In this document: in pieces, positions 6,701 through 13,272 of the stretch | Numbering within the stretch: the first letter of the stretch is position 1 | How the letters are laid out: each line of letters opens with the position of its first letter | NCBI GenBank assembly: GCA_001782515.1 | Contig: MFOV01000029.1 | Coordinates: 858 to 14,704 of the forward strand | Direction: 5' to 3' | Length of the DNA stretch: 13,847 nucleotides | DNA from: Candidatus Levybacteria bacterium RIFCSPLOWO2_01_FULL_39_10 | Lineage (GTDB): Bacteria > Patescibacteriota > Microgenomatia > Levybacterales > UBA12049 | Notes under the pieces: model-generated | Told to the model about the DNA's origin: nothing | Seen by the model: the letters and a program-made list of their open reading frames with translations, nothing else | Databases searched by the model: none | Made by a program: the position numbers and the translations under genes

Positions 6701-7535
6701 TCTCAGAACCTATTTTGTAACTTGCCTCATAATCAGGATTTTGTCTTACTTCCCTTTTGAGACAATCAGGATTTGTCTTTATCTTCCCATTTTCCGTACT
6801 CAGTTCTTCATCAACTTTTAACTTTTCACTTTTAATTATTAACTTGAGGCTTGCGTCGCATACCATCCTTCCCCCTTCATCCAAAACCCCAATTGCAATT
6901 TTGGCAGTGTCTCCCGTAGTGTAAATAGACTTGTTGGTATTGATTGCTAAAACTCCCCAGGTAAAGTCCTGTTTTAATGTTTGACTGCCGGCGCTCACTT
7001 CAACTGTATATTTTCCGGGCTTGAAGTGGGCACGGGGCTTAATAACTACGGTTTTTCGGCTTCCTTGGTCTTCTATAAAATCTTCAAAATTCTCAACGAG
7101 CGCACCATTATAAAAGAGTTTGACTGTAACTTTTTCAGACGCTGCATTATCAACTATTACCTCTATTTCCTCATTTGCCTTGAAAGATTTTTTAAATAAT
7201 CTCCTTATGAGAGGCGGTGACGAGATCTGGGCTGAGGGAACAGCAGTTTCGCCTATTAAAACAGGTGATGGCGTTGCCGAATCTTGGGAGTTTTCATCTG
7301 TTATGCCCAAAATAACAGGATTCGGCGCCTCCTCGACAACTCGTCTGACAAGAGCTGGGCCTTCCAATTCCTCAGTCGGAACTTCCTCTTTCGGCGTCTG
7401 AGTTAGAGTAGCAGAAGTAAGAGGTGAAGCCAGCGCACTTCCGGTACTGCTTAGAAAAAAAACTGTAAGAAGAAACAAAGCAAAAAGCTTTGAAGGTTTA
7501 ATATTAATATTTATATATTCAGTATTGTTTTTCAT
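3753..7535 (-). CDS. Exported giant protein with M23 metallopeptidase domain
   Basis: 1260 residues. A signal peptide is clear: basic start, hydrophobic LFALFLLTVFFLSS (17-30) and a likely cut after ALA (34-36). A Pro/Thr/Ser-rich stretch leads to Ig/macroglobulin-like beta domains at about 105-305 (KPGKYTVEV; FTWGVLAINTNKSIYTTGD). Residues about 400-520 are an M23 (LytM-type) domain: zinc ligands H418 and D422 in GHDGVDFATPVGTP and H497 in GPHLHF, plus H464 in YYGHLS and H495. All expected residues are present, so it should cut peptidoglycan peptides. Beta-rich regions follow, and from about 880 propeller-like repeats, ending MRHGKWWNASGVRQAFTF. Residues 571-600 come from an inserted palindromic element. 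It lies 9 bp after the 1699-aa gene, so it is probably co-transcribed. It may be a surface fibre with its own wall hydrolase. Confidence 0.85.
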   Translation of the reverse strand: MKNNTEYININIKPSKLFALFLLTVFFLSSTGSALASPLTSATLTQTPKEEVPTEELEGPALVRRVVEEAPNPVILGITDENSQDSATPSPVLIGETAVPSAQISSPPLIRRLFKKSFKANEEIEVIVDNAASEKVTVKLFYNGALVENFEDFIEDQGSRKTVVIKPRAHFKPGKYTVEVSAGSQTLKQDFTWGVLAINTNKSIYTTGDTAKIAIGVLDEGGRMVCDASLKLIIKSEKLKVDEELSTENGKIKTNPDCLKREVRQNPDYEASYKIGSEIGKYEMTLSAQTKNGTYMITDAFEVNSNIAFDVERVTATRIFPPNKYPVEINIAANQDFSGTIAELVPGSFVVEDLPESEVKFEEIKSVSEESAQGVLGVTTSQIGLPFQEETPINLEFGQPLEHPSLKKLYKAFNLSGHDGVDFATPVGTPIMAVDGGEVVLSGDGAYGTTVVVKHEWGKSYYGHLSKMQVEVGDKVEKGEQIALSGDSGITTGPHLHFSIKLNGHNARNGYYGKTDPLPILGIQSTLDPENQLKLITWNVNLKKGDKIKLSYTYKAPDISPEFYKLGPLRFYSSSDPEPVEGESRSEEEEESSRLRSNNKKIFEEGRQWQIAADQVGDKVIIASIPRSVLSLTTEQVGGTQAHVVLIDSPNQTPSYKYQFLTNGLRILVDKKDGFGFVQAVSQVLTSPEYMKQQGAPGNFVWNPYGLNINTTGSNVLQGFDKQNQPDGSVKLVKTYSTTEEGIAEAFTETWTIPDSVEEFAEKGPKAEYQMSKNRGIVTTKGVEEGTWRMRWEISGISDITSDSTDIKDSEGWPIRTKEYLNGLIKVDVNDFDTIQNDANAYTFSEVGANNKAEILFFKDGTTGDRIVDPTIVSTLIPIAWENDTQKNVFYNGSNFFVIYHKGSTTIYSKAASTIAGLAGATENSIITDKSSPNIFEIYVVNDSKLDIAYYNTSSTIYVRTCSISGTSISCGDPSVEKESNTVTDIEITRTASANRIWLSEHDGIFSAGQTGDANNITSWTTENGDLATGNEDSSLIPFSGEDSILMIIDNDGGGTNNDALNYGDCTAGSACTTGIVSALDNPDATKVGNLIRISDTDFRFVYVDNNSDVIEAKYNGTSWTAAHATVHTGTDQSPVMFYDRTGNQSYVLYEDSADDIFYQLKTCTSNSGCSESAWGAQVNADNDESDANSFPVTQMHEAPDGSSRTSPREFPWCYLNANSTNFDIVCGSVNLAAGGPTLEQTMRHGKWWNASGVRQAFTF
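5737..5823. repeat. Palindromic element copy 4, inserted in frame in the M23 gene
   Basis: 87 bp (29 codons) from TTATTGTTCGAGCGAAGTCG to CACTCGAAGAATAA, with 12-bp terminal inverted repeats matching at 11 of 12. On the gene strand it encodes YSSSDPEPVEGESRSEEEEE followed by SSRLRSNN, a very polar stretch. It splits the segment LGPLRF ... FEEGRQWQIA, about 50 residues after the M23 domain. The interior contains CCTTCGACAGGCTCAGGATC, itself half of another palindromic word. The left 25 bases match copy 2 and copy 5 exactly. Confidence 0.9.
6814..6841. repeat. Heptanucleotide tandem repeat in the M23 gene
   Basis: Four seven-base units (ACTTTTA, ACTTTTC, ACTTTTA, ATTATTA) encode IIKSEKLKVD near residues 232-241. 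The same ACTTTTA word forms the tract at 12195-12222 in the neighbouring giant gene. Confidence 0.75.
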
Positions 7536-7544
7536 AGCTTAATG

Positions 7545-10500
7545 TTATTTTATCCTTGTTCCGCTTCTAAATATTGCGCTTCCTGCTTTTAATCTTGTCG
7601 TTGGGATACCGGCTAAAACATAATTCTGCTGGTGGGTGCTTGTAATAAGTACATGACCGGATTGACGCGTTGCGGTTAGAGTATAAGGATTGGAATTTGA
7701 TGTATCAATTATGTATACACTTTTACTATTTTGGCCTGTAGTGAAAGTGAAGTCGCCACTACCTGCAACGGTCTCACAAGTGGCATCTGAGTAGATGGTA
7801 TAACTTCCCGAATTTGAAGTAATCCTTACAACTGTTGAGGTTGATGGATTTGTAGGAGTTCCCCCGGCATCCTGAAGCTCCATGGTAAATACATTTGCTG
7901 CGCCGTTACAAACATTTTTATTTATAGTACGATTTGCATTTGTAAATACAACTTTTGTGGGACCTGCAATAGAATAATTCTGATTTCCTGTAGTCAGCGT
8001 ATCTCCGGACTGCCGCGTGCCGGTAAGGGTGTATGTGGTTGATACGGCGTTATCTTTTATATAAACGCTTTTGGTATTCTGGGACGTAGTATAGGTAAAA
8101 TCCCCATTGGTAGCCTCAGTCGTACAAGTATCATCAGAATAAACAATGTAACTTGACGAATTGGAGGTTACCCGGACAACTGTAGTAGCCAGTGGATTGG
8201 TTGCTTCATTGCTGCTATTTTGAAGCTGCATTGTAAACACACTTCCTGCGCCATTACAGACATTTTGTGTAAGAGTACGCGTGGCATTTGTAAAGACGAT
8301 CTTACTTGGCCCAAGGTCATTGAAGGTTACATTGAAGTAATCCGCCTCAAGTACCGCGTTTTGGGAAGTCCCAGGATTCTCCTGATACACCCGAAAGTAT
8401 GTCCAGCAGTTGGCAGTAGCATCTGTACACTCTGCGTAGCGTGTCCCGATTCCCGGAGTTTCATTAAAATAATAATCAGTTGGATTTGAAATAATAGGAA
8501 TTGCATTTAGTGTTATGTCATTCCCAGCCGGAGTATTATTATTTACCGCTACATCCACCCAGTTATCCGTACTTCCGCCCCTGTAAACTTGCATATGAAT
8601 TGGATGCGTTGTTGTAGGAAGGCTTGAGCGGACAACAGCTGTTGCATCAATTCCCTGTCCGTTTGTATTATTGGAATTATTCTGCTTAAACATAAATGCA
8701 GGCTGTGCAGAGGCAGAAGCATAATTGGTGGTGGCAGAAACCGATGCATAATTTGTGTCATCCGTTAATACGGCGCCCATTTCAGATGCAGACAGCGGAT
8801 GGTCCAGATCAGCAACAGCAAGAGTAGCTGATCCTGTGGCCAACTGAGTTGCACTTCCCAGCGAATAATTCTTCCCTGTACTTCCCACATTTATCTGCAA
8901 AGTAGGTTTTATATTAAATCCAGAGTACTCTTCCAAATTAACAAGATTGCTGGGTCCACCCTCGGAAGAAATCAGTAGAATTGTCAAATCATTTCCGGAT
9001 GCCCAAGTGCCTGATCCATTAAAGTCTCCAACGCAAGGTTGAGCACTAGAAGCACCCCTACAAACAATTTCCTGAACTATATCAGTAACATCGAATCTGT
9101 AAGTAATTTTATCAAATTGAACTGCATGTGAGATTGATGATGTAGTCCGGGTTCTCTCACCTACTGCTCCGCTGCATGGTACTGTACAATTTGAAAGAGC
9201 TGTAAATGAAGCTGAATCATCTACATCTTCTCCATAAATTGTAAAATCTATTGCATTCCCCGTCCCGAACATAGAATTAACATGTAAATCAATAAAGGCA
9301 GATGAAATTGGACTGCCTTGAGCGACTACAACAGCTGGAAATCTATACCCTACGTGATTTTCAGCATTGGCAGATGCATCGCATCCTGCATAAGAAGTGT
9401 ATCTTCCAAAGAAAAGTCCATTTGCGCCTCCATTAATATATTGATCATCTGTACCACTTTCACATTCATTATGTGATGCATTGTCACTAATTGCTGCAAC
9501 CACCACAGTCCTGTCTGCCAGATCTGCGTAGTGGCGCTCATATTCTACTGCAGGACCCGTGGTCGTGGTATAAATACTATCAATTGCTATTGTGTCCCCG
9601 GTAACTTTGGTAACCACTGCCTGAGGATGGGTATTATCCGTCCCGTTATCCAGAATCTTTTCGCTTCCCCAGTCAGAAGCGTTATCACAAATTCCTCCCA
9701 ATCCTCCGCCGGAGCCTGTGCACCGCCGGAATACATAAGAATTGGTCCCCGGATCCAAGACATAAAATAAATAAATATCTGCGCCATCTGCTGTAAGACT
9801 TAATACAATATCTGTTCCGACTGTACCAGCTGCAAGATTAACGTTTAGCCAATTAGCAGCAACTGTTAAATCCTTATTATTTTGAGCATATTTAACTTTG
9901 GGCGTATCAAAGCCTCCCCCACAATCAAACTCTGCTGTTGCATCACAAACATAGCTAACATAAACTGCGTTATTTTTATAATCCACTGTAGCAGTCAGGG
10001 GGAAATTAGTAAAAGTACCCCAATTCCCCCCTAAATCATCCAGAGCCGAACTCGCCCCCCCCAAATCCGCTCTCCACGGCGCACCACCTGAGGCATAATA
10101 CTTTTCCCATCTATCGTTGTTAATTTCATCCCAGACAATATAAGCAGCTCTCAAATCATCCGTACTATCCACTCCTCCTACTATTAAAAGAGCTTTTGAA
10201 TTACGGTCATTTATATAATATTCAGCAACGCTCACGGTACTATCCCATGATCCAGCCGGTCTTAACCTTATCCAGTACTTATCTGCAACACCATCTACTG
10301 TCGCCTTGACCCAGTCAGAAGGCTCATTAAATAGTATGGATCCGTCGTTTTCATGACTATTGGTCGTCCTATTTGTGCTGTCTACAAAATCAGAGACAGA
10401 GCTCCACGTAGTACAGTTCCCGGCTGAAACAGCAGAACAATATTGTCTCGTAATAATGTCTGTAAAAGCCGTAGAATTAGTGTTTGTAACATCAACAGTA

Positions 10501-12644
10501 ATTTTAGAGAAAGGTTTATCATCTCCAATATAAAGGTAGTCTGATGAGCCAAAGCTACTAACATCTTCTGTTGTACCGGTATTGTTATCTAAAGTTTTTC
10601 CTAAATCTCTATAAGCAGAATTAGTGGCCGTATAAACTTTTACGGCAAGAGGTGTTCTTCTTGGCTTTCCGGGCATTTGAGTGAGCACACCATGGTGAAT
10701 GGTGTGCGCTGCAGTATATGCAAATAATTTATCCGCAGTTCCTTTGCATGTTGTGGCATTTGGAAGTCCTGCATCACCTGAAGTAGCGCTGTCACTGCAC
10801 GTCCCGTTTCCGTTAATTTCCTCTGAGGCATTTTTCCAATTCGCAGCTGTAGTACAATTATCCGCCACATCACACTGCATAAAGCGGATTTCACCGCGGA
10901 TAGTGCTGGCACCAGAATTCGATGCATATGCAACAGCCACTTTTTCAACTCCTGCTCCCCCACCCTTATTTGCGATAATTAAACTTGGCCTATCTAAAGT
11001 ACCATTACCTCCAATTACCATACGACTCTCAATAGTAAAGTTTGATCCTGCCGAAACAGAAGTTATTCGGTTATTTCCATCTCTGTTAACTGTGAGCTTT
11101 GAATATAAAATAATATAAGAAGCAGTAGTCGCTCTAAAAACAACGTGAATATTTCCACTGCTATCTATATCTGAGGCAGGAAAAGATGATCCTGTACCTA
11201 AATCAATTGCCTCGTCAGTCCATGAAGTAGCATCATAGTCTTTGGTATAAACGCTGTCATTACCTGAACTACCATCAAAAACAGCTATCAGATTCCCCCA
11301 TGCGTCCCTGTGGATTTTTCTTCCATTTCCATATGCAGTTCCGGTAGCCGTTGCAGCTGAATCAATAGCCACAGGATCGATCACCAATGGAAACTGAGCT
11401 TTTTCCAAATCATTGGGATCCAGAACAATTCCCAGGGAATATTCTCCGGTTTTGGTTTTGGAAAAACTGTATTCGCTGTCTACCTCTTTGTTATTGTTCG
11501 AGCGAAGTCGAGAACTATCTTCTCCAGACTTCTCCACGCGGCCGCCTTCGGCGTCCTTGGTCGAAGAATAATCAGAGGCTTCCAAGGCTCCAAGGCCTGG
11601 CCTTGGAGCCTTGCTGCTGTCTTTGACAACAGGTGCCGGGAATGTGAAGACTTCCTGATCTAAATCACTTAGCCATGCTATGTCCCCATTTGGCATTAAT
11701 GAACCAACTAATGGCTGATTGCTAATGGCTGATGGCTTATTGTTAATATTCCCCGACTCCACATCAAACTCCAATTTGGGATTACTGCAACTGTCATCCT
11801 GAACGTTAGTGAAGGATCTTTCTAGATTCTTCGTCTGCGCCTCAGAATGACAAAGAGAGTCTTTTGAATCAACTATATAGTCTGCCTTTACTCTGTCCTC
11901 CATCATGGTATATCTGGCAGTAATCCCATCTGCTATCTCCCACTCGATGATGTTATTCCGAACCTTCGGTTCTACATAAGTCAATGATTCTCGCTGATTG
12001 GATCCGCGGATATCCGCCGATTGATCTGTGTTAATCTTGTGCGGTGAATATCTCACGTAGAATCCTTCTTTATTTGTAATTTTAACTTCAGGTAACACCC
12101 CTCCTTCGCATGAAGCTTCGGAAGGGCAAGCGCCAAACTCAAACTTCGTCCCGGAACTAAGTTCCATATACCACTTGTAAACTTCTTCTTCTCCACTTTT
12201 AACTTTTAACTTTGAACTTTCAACTTGCTTCAAGTTCAAGTCTTCCTTGGAAGACGCAAGAACTTGATGCACCGGTTCTCTATTTTTAAGCTCCCACACG
12301 CCGTCTGCAACTTTTTCCTGATACGGCAGATTCGGAGGTTTCATAACCTGTCTGGACTGTTCAATTTGGGTAAGAACGGACAGGATTATAGATAGAGTAA
12401 AGATAATAATTCCAATTATTCCTGCAAATCGTTTCCTGTTAGTAGTATTTAGTATTTTATATTTAGCAGGAATTCGATTAATGATTTCTGATTTCTGATT
12501 CCTGATAAACATAAATGGTCTTATAAATCTATTGTTCCTGTGATTTATATTTGTCTTTTCATTTACTTCTCTAAAACCAAAGGCCAGATTTGTATTCTTT
12601 AATCTGTAATCTTTAATCTGTAATCTTTTGTATTTTTTATTCAT
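7545..12644 (-). CDS. Giant signal-anchored surface protein with propeller-like and Ig-like repeats
   Basis: 1699 residues. A basic 72-residue N-terminus comes before one membrane segment at 73-91 (FAGIIGIIIFTLSIILSVL), so the rest should be outside. Residues about 110-425 are beta-rich (IEWEIADGITARY; NGDIAWLSDLDQ; PLVIDPVAID) and riddled with repeat-derived insertions. From about 430 a sialidase/BNR-like propeller is likely, with GNLIAVFDGSSGNDSVY and GNIHVVF-type strands. Paired cysteines are frequent. Later comes a region like surface-structure domains (SSAFIDLHVN ... YRFDVTDIV), then two Ig-like repeats at the C-terminus. No sortase or choice-of-anchor motif ends the protein. The ATG at 12644 has no good ribosome site; an internal start such as Met45 is possible, since codons 7-18 are a heptamer repeat. 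It is followed 9 bp later by the M23 gene. Function is unknown; surface adhesion or a fibre is a guess. Confidence 0.8.
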   Translation of the reverse strand: MNKKYKRLQIKDYRLKNTNLAFGFREVNEKTNINHRNNRFIRPFMFIRNQKSEIINRIPAKYKILNTTNRKRFAGIIGIIIFTLSIILSVLTQIEQSRQVMKPPNLPYQEKVADGVWELKNREPVHQVLASSKEDLNLKQVESSKLKVKSGEEEVYKWYMELSSGTKFEFGACPSEASCEGGVLPEVKITNKEGFYVRYSPHKINTDQSADIRGSNQRESLTYVEPKVRNNIIEWEIADGITARYTMMEDRVKADYIVDSKDSLCHSEAQTKNLERSFTNVQDDSCSNPKLEFDVESGNINNKPSAISNQPLVGSLMPNGDIAWLSDLDQEVFTFPAPVVKDSSKAPRPGLGALEASDYSSTKDAEGGRVEKSGEDSSRLRSNNNKEVDSEYSFSKTKTGEYSLGIVLDPNDLEKAQFPLVIDPVAIDSAATATGTAYGNGRKIHRDAWGNLIAVFDGSSGNDSVYTKDYDATSWTDEAIDLGTGSSFPASDIDSSGNIHVVFRATTASYIILYSKLTVNRDGNNRITSVSAGSNFTIESRMVIGGNGTLDRPSLIIANKGGGAGVEKVAVAYASNSGASTIRGEIRFMQCDVADNCTTAANWKNASEEINGNGTCSDSATSGDAGLPNATTCKGTADKLFAYTAAHTIHHGVLTQMPGKPRRTPLAVKVYTATNSAYRDLGKTLDNNTGTTEDVSSFGSSDYLYIGDDKPFSKITVDVTNTNSTAFTDIITRQYCSAVSAGNCTTWSSVSDFVDSTNRTTNSHENDGSILFNEPSDWVKATVDGVADKYWIRLRPAGSWDSTVSVAEYYINDRNSKALLIVGGVDSTDDLRAAYIVWDEINNDRWEKYYASGGAPWRADLGGASSALDDLGGNWGTFTNFPLTATVDYKNNAVYVSYVCDATAEFDCGGGFDTPKVKYAQNNKDLTVAANWLNVNLAAGTVGTDIVLSLTADGADIYLFYVLDPGTNSYVFRRCTGSGGGLGGICDNASDWGSEKILDNGTDNTHPQAVVTKVTGDTIAIDSIYTTTTGPAVEYERHYADLADRTVVVAAISDNASHNECESGTDDQYINGGANGLFFGRYTSYAGCDASANAENHVGYRFPAVVVAQGSPISSAFIDLHVNSMFGTGNAIDFTIYGEDVDDSASFTALSNCTVPCSGAVGERTRTTSSISHAVQFDKITYRFDVTDIVQEIVCRGASSAQPCVGDFNGSGTWASGNDLTILLISSEGGPSNLVNLEEYSGFNIKPTLQINVGSTGKNYSLGSATQLATGSATLAVADLDHPLSASEMGAVLTDDTNYASVSATTNYASASAQPAFMFKQNNSNNTNGQGIDATAVVRSSLPTTTHPIHMQVYRGGSTDNWVDVAVNNNTPAGNDITLNAIPIISNPTDYYFNETPGIGTRYAECTDATANCWTYFRVYQENPGTSQNAVLEADYFNVTFNDLGPSKIVFTNATRTLTQNVCNGAGSVFTMQLQNSSNEATNPLATTVVRVTSNSSSYIVYSDDTCTTEATNGDFTYTTSQNTKSVYIKDNAVSTTYTLTGTRQSGDTLTTGNQNYSIAGPTKVVFTNANRTINKNVCNGAANVFTMELQDAGGTPTNPSTSTVVRITSNSGSYTIYSDATCETVAGSGDFTFTTGQNSKSVYIIDTSNSNPYTLTATRQSGHVLITSTHQQNYVLAGIPTTRLKAGSAIFRSGTRIK
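7611..8312 (-). repeat. Tandem pair of Ig-like domain repeats
   Basis: Two successive coding units of 116 codons (7965-8312) and 118 codons (7611-7964). They share GP(S/T)K(I/V)VFTNA, NVCNGA, VFTM(Q/E)LQ, TTVVR(V/I)TSNS, IYSD.TC, GDFT(Y/F)TT, SVYI and YTLT.TRQSG. Each has two Cys at matching sites (NVCNG and DTCTT or ATCET). This is the look of bacterial Ig-like modules on surface proteins. The DNA has diverged more than the protein, so the duplication is old. Confidence 0.85.
11491..11571. repeat. Palindromic element copy 5, inserted in frame in the 1699-aa gene
   Basis: 81 bp (27 codons) from TTATTGTTCGAGCGAAGTCG to GGTCGAAGAATAA. On the gene strand it reads YSSTKDAEGGRVEKSGEDSS, then RLRSNN, at residues 358-385. 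YSS at one end and SSRLRSNN at the other are shared with copy 4, in the same orientation and reading frame, while the middle is different (CTCCACGCGGCCGCCTTCGG). It sits 11 bp from another palindrome (11583-11613). Confidence 0.9.
11583..11613. repeat. 31-bp near-perfect palindrome inside the 1699-aa gene
   Basis: CAAGGCTCCAAGGCC (11583-11597) and GGCCTTGGAGCCTTG (11599-11613) are exact inverted copies around a single T at 11598. It encodes KAPRPGLGALE at residues 344-354 and is more GC-rich than its surroundings. It could form a very stable hairpin in the mRNA or a cruciform in DNA. It is unlike the TTATTG family and may be a second kind of inserted palindrome. Confidence 0.9.
11709..11750. 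repeat. Heptanucleotide tandem repeat, six units
   Basis: Six seven-base units over 42 bp. TAATGGC occurs twice and TGATTGC/TGATGGC alternate with it, followed by TTATTGT and TAATATT. They encode NNKPSAISNQPLV at about residues 299-312 of the 1699-aa protein. Confidence 0.8.
11793..11851. repeat. 59-bp inverted repeat of the GTCATTCTGAG type, in frame
   Basis: GTCATCCTGAACG ... GTGAAGGATCT (11793-11819) faces AGATTCTTCG ... CTCAGAATGAC (11824-11851), giving imperfect inverted arms of 27-28 bases around a four-base loop. On the gene strand it encodes CHSEAQTKNLERSFTNVQDD (residues 265-284). From general knowledge, palindromes built from GTCATTCTGAG and GAAGAATCT recur in many environmental bacterial genomes, where they often yield CHSE-type peptides. 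It splits the segment DYIVDSKDS ... NPKLEFDVES. Confidence 0.8.
12099..12126. repeat. Short palindromic word in the 1699-aa gene
   Basis: CCTTC (12103-12107) and GAAGG (12121-12125) flank the palindrome GAAGCTTC (12112-12119). The segment encodes PSEASCEG at about residues 173-182. It may be another small repeat insertion, but only one copy is visible here. Confidence 0.35.
12195..12222. repeat. Heptanucleotide tandem repeat, four units
   Basis: Units ACTTTTA, ACTTTTA, ACTTTGA and ACTTTCA. They encode VESSKLKVKS at about residues 141-150 of the 1699-aa protein. The M23 gene carries the same word at 6814-6841. Confidence 0.8.
12443..12503. repeat. Two heptanucleotide tandem tracts near the membrane segment
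   Basis: 12443-12463 has TAGTATT twice then TTATATT. 12483-12503 has GATTTCT twice then GATTCCT. They encode KYKILNTTN and NQKSEII, upstream of the membrane segment of the 1699-aa protein. Confidence 0.7.
12592..12626. repeat. Heptanucleotide tandem repeat at codons 7-18
   Basis: Five units over 35 bp: GTATTCT, then TTAATCT and GTAATCT alternating twice. They encode RLQIKDYRLKNT directly after the first six codons of the 1699-aa gene. Gain or loss of one unit would shift the frame near the start codon. Confidence 0.85.
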
Positions 12645-12670
12645 AACTTAAAATTATCAATTTTCATTTC

Positions 12671-12699
12671 TTGACTCTTTTTTTAAATTGTGATAATAT
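12671..12699 (+). promoter_or_regulatory. Possible sigma70-type promoter pointing right
   Basis: TTGACT (12671-12676) is followed after 17 bases by TAATAT (12694-12699). A GATAAT (12692-12697) with an upstream TG is an alternative -10 box. Transcription would run to the right, against the surrounding genes, into the hairpin at 12716-12751. AT-rich DNA gives such matches by chance fairly often. Confidence 0.35.
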
Positions 12700-12715
12700 A
12701 AATTCATAAAACATA

Positions 12716-12751
12716 GAGGCAGATTCTTTAAAAGCGTCTGCCTCATTTTTT
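12716..12751 (+). terminator. Strong hairpin with T-run on the plus strand
   Basis: GAGGCAGA (12716-12723) and TCTGCCTC (12737-12744) form a perfect 8-base GC-rich stem with a 13-base loop. An A and six T follow (12746-12751), the form of a Rho-independent terminator for rightward transcription. On the minus strand the same hairpin starts at the stop codon of the four-helix gene (12743-12745) and is followed by TATGTTTTAT. It may thus also act, more weakly, between that gene and the 1699-aa gene. Confidence 0.7.
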
Positions 12752-13264
12752 GTCTTTAAAAGCCAGCCTTTTTTTAAATAAATTCTCTCTAAACCCACCC
12801 TGCTCTATAAATTTTTTGATGAGTCCGTCTATTTGCCTTTTCAAAAGAAAAGTCTCCATTTGAATAAAAGTTAAAAGCATATTGGCTGCTTCTTCGGCAT
12901 TTTTAGGAAGATTGGGGGTGTTAGGAATATTAGGTTTTAACCAAACAGCCCTAAAATCTCTAAAAGCCCTAATTTTGGGATGATCTTTTGGCCAAATTGA
13001 TAAATTTTTTTGTCTTAAAAAATCTTCATAGTCTGCAGCCAACTCTTTAAAGGAACCATGAGCAACTCCTAAAAGCTTAATGTAACTTTCAAGACTTTGC
13101 ATAGTATATCCTTCAGCTATGTTTTGCTTTCCGGATCGGCCTGCCTGCTGCATTTGATCAACTGTTCTTGATTTTGGATTAATAAATCTTGCCACAAACT
13201 GCATATTAAGATCGTTAATAACTGTTGCAAAAATATACGTTGTTAAATTTTTATATCCTTCCAT
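12743..13264 (-). CDS. Four-helix-bundle protein with four-helix suffix domain
   Basis: 173 residues, mostly helical. The N-terminal part (MEGYKNLTTYIFATVINDL ... DQMQQAGRSGKQNIAEGY ... SYIKLLGVAHGSFKELAADY) has the RSG..NIAEG and G...EL..DYEDFL signatures of the S23-like four-helix-bundle family, which also includes proteins from 23S rRNA intervening sequences. The C-terminal part (LLKRQIDGLIKKFIEQGGF, then RENL) matches the 'four helix bundle suffix' pattern. Between them is a proline-rich linker, NIPNTPNLP, made of a nine-base repeat. The ATG at 13264 lies 23 bp after the stop of the gene before it, with no strong ribosome site. It is probably co-transcribed with the exported protein, though a cytoplasmic helical protein is an odd neighbour. 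Related Avd proteins assist diversity-generating retroelements, but no reverse transcriptase is in view. Function unknown. Confidence 0.85.
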   Translation of the reverse strand: MEGYKNLTTYIFATVINDLNMQFVARFINPKSRTVDQMQQAGRSGKQNIAEGYTMQSLESYIKLLGVAHGSFKELAADYEDFLRQKNLSIWPKDHPKIRAFRDFRAVWLKPNIPNTPNLPKNAEEAANMLLTFIQMETFLLKRQIDGLIKKFIEQGGFRENLFKKRLAFKDKK

Positions 13265-13272
13265 AATTCATG

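Noticed and set aside
12743..13264. Avd-type accessory protein of a diversity-generating retroelement
   Set aside because: No reverse transcriptase, template repeat or variable repeat was seen in the window, and the suffix domain fits the other four-helix family better.
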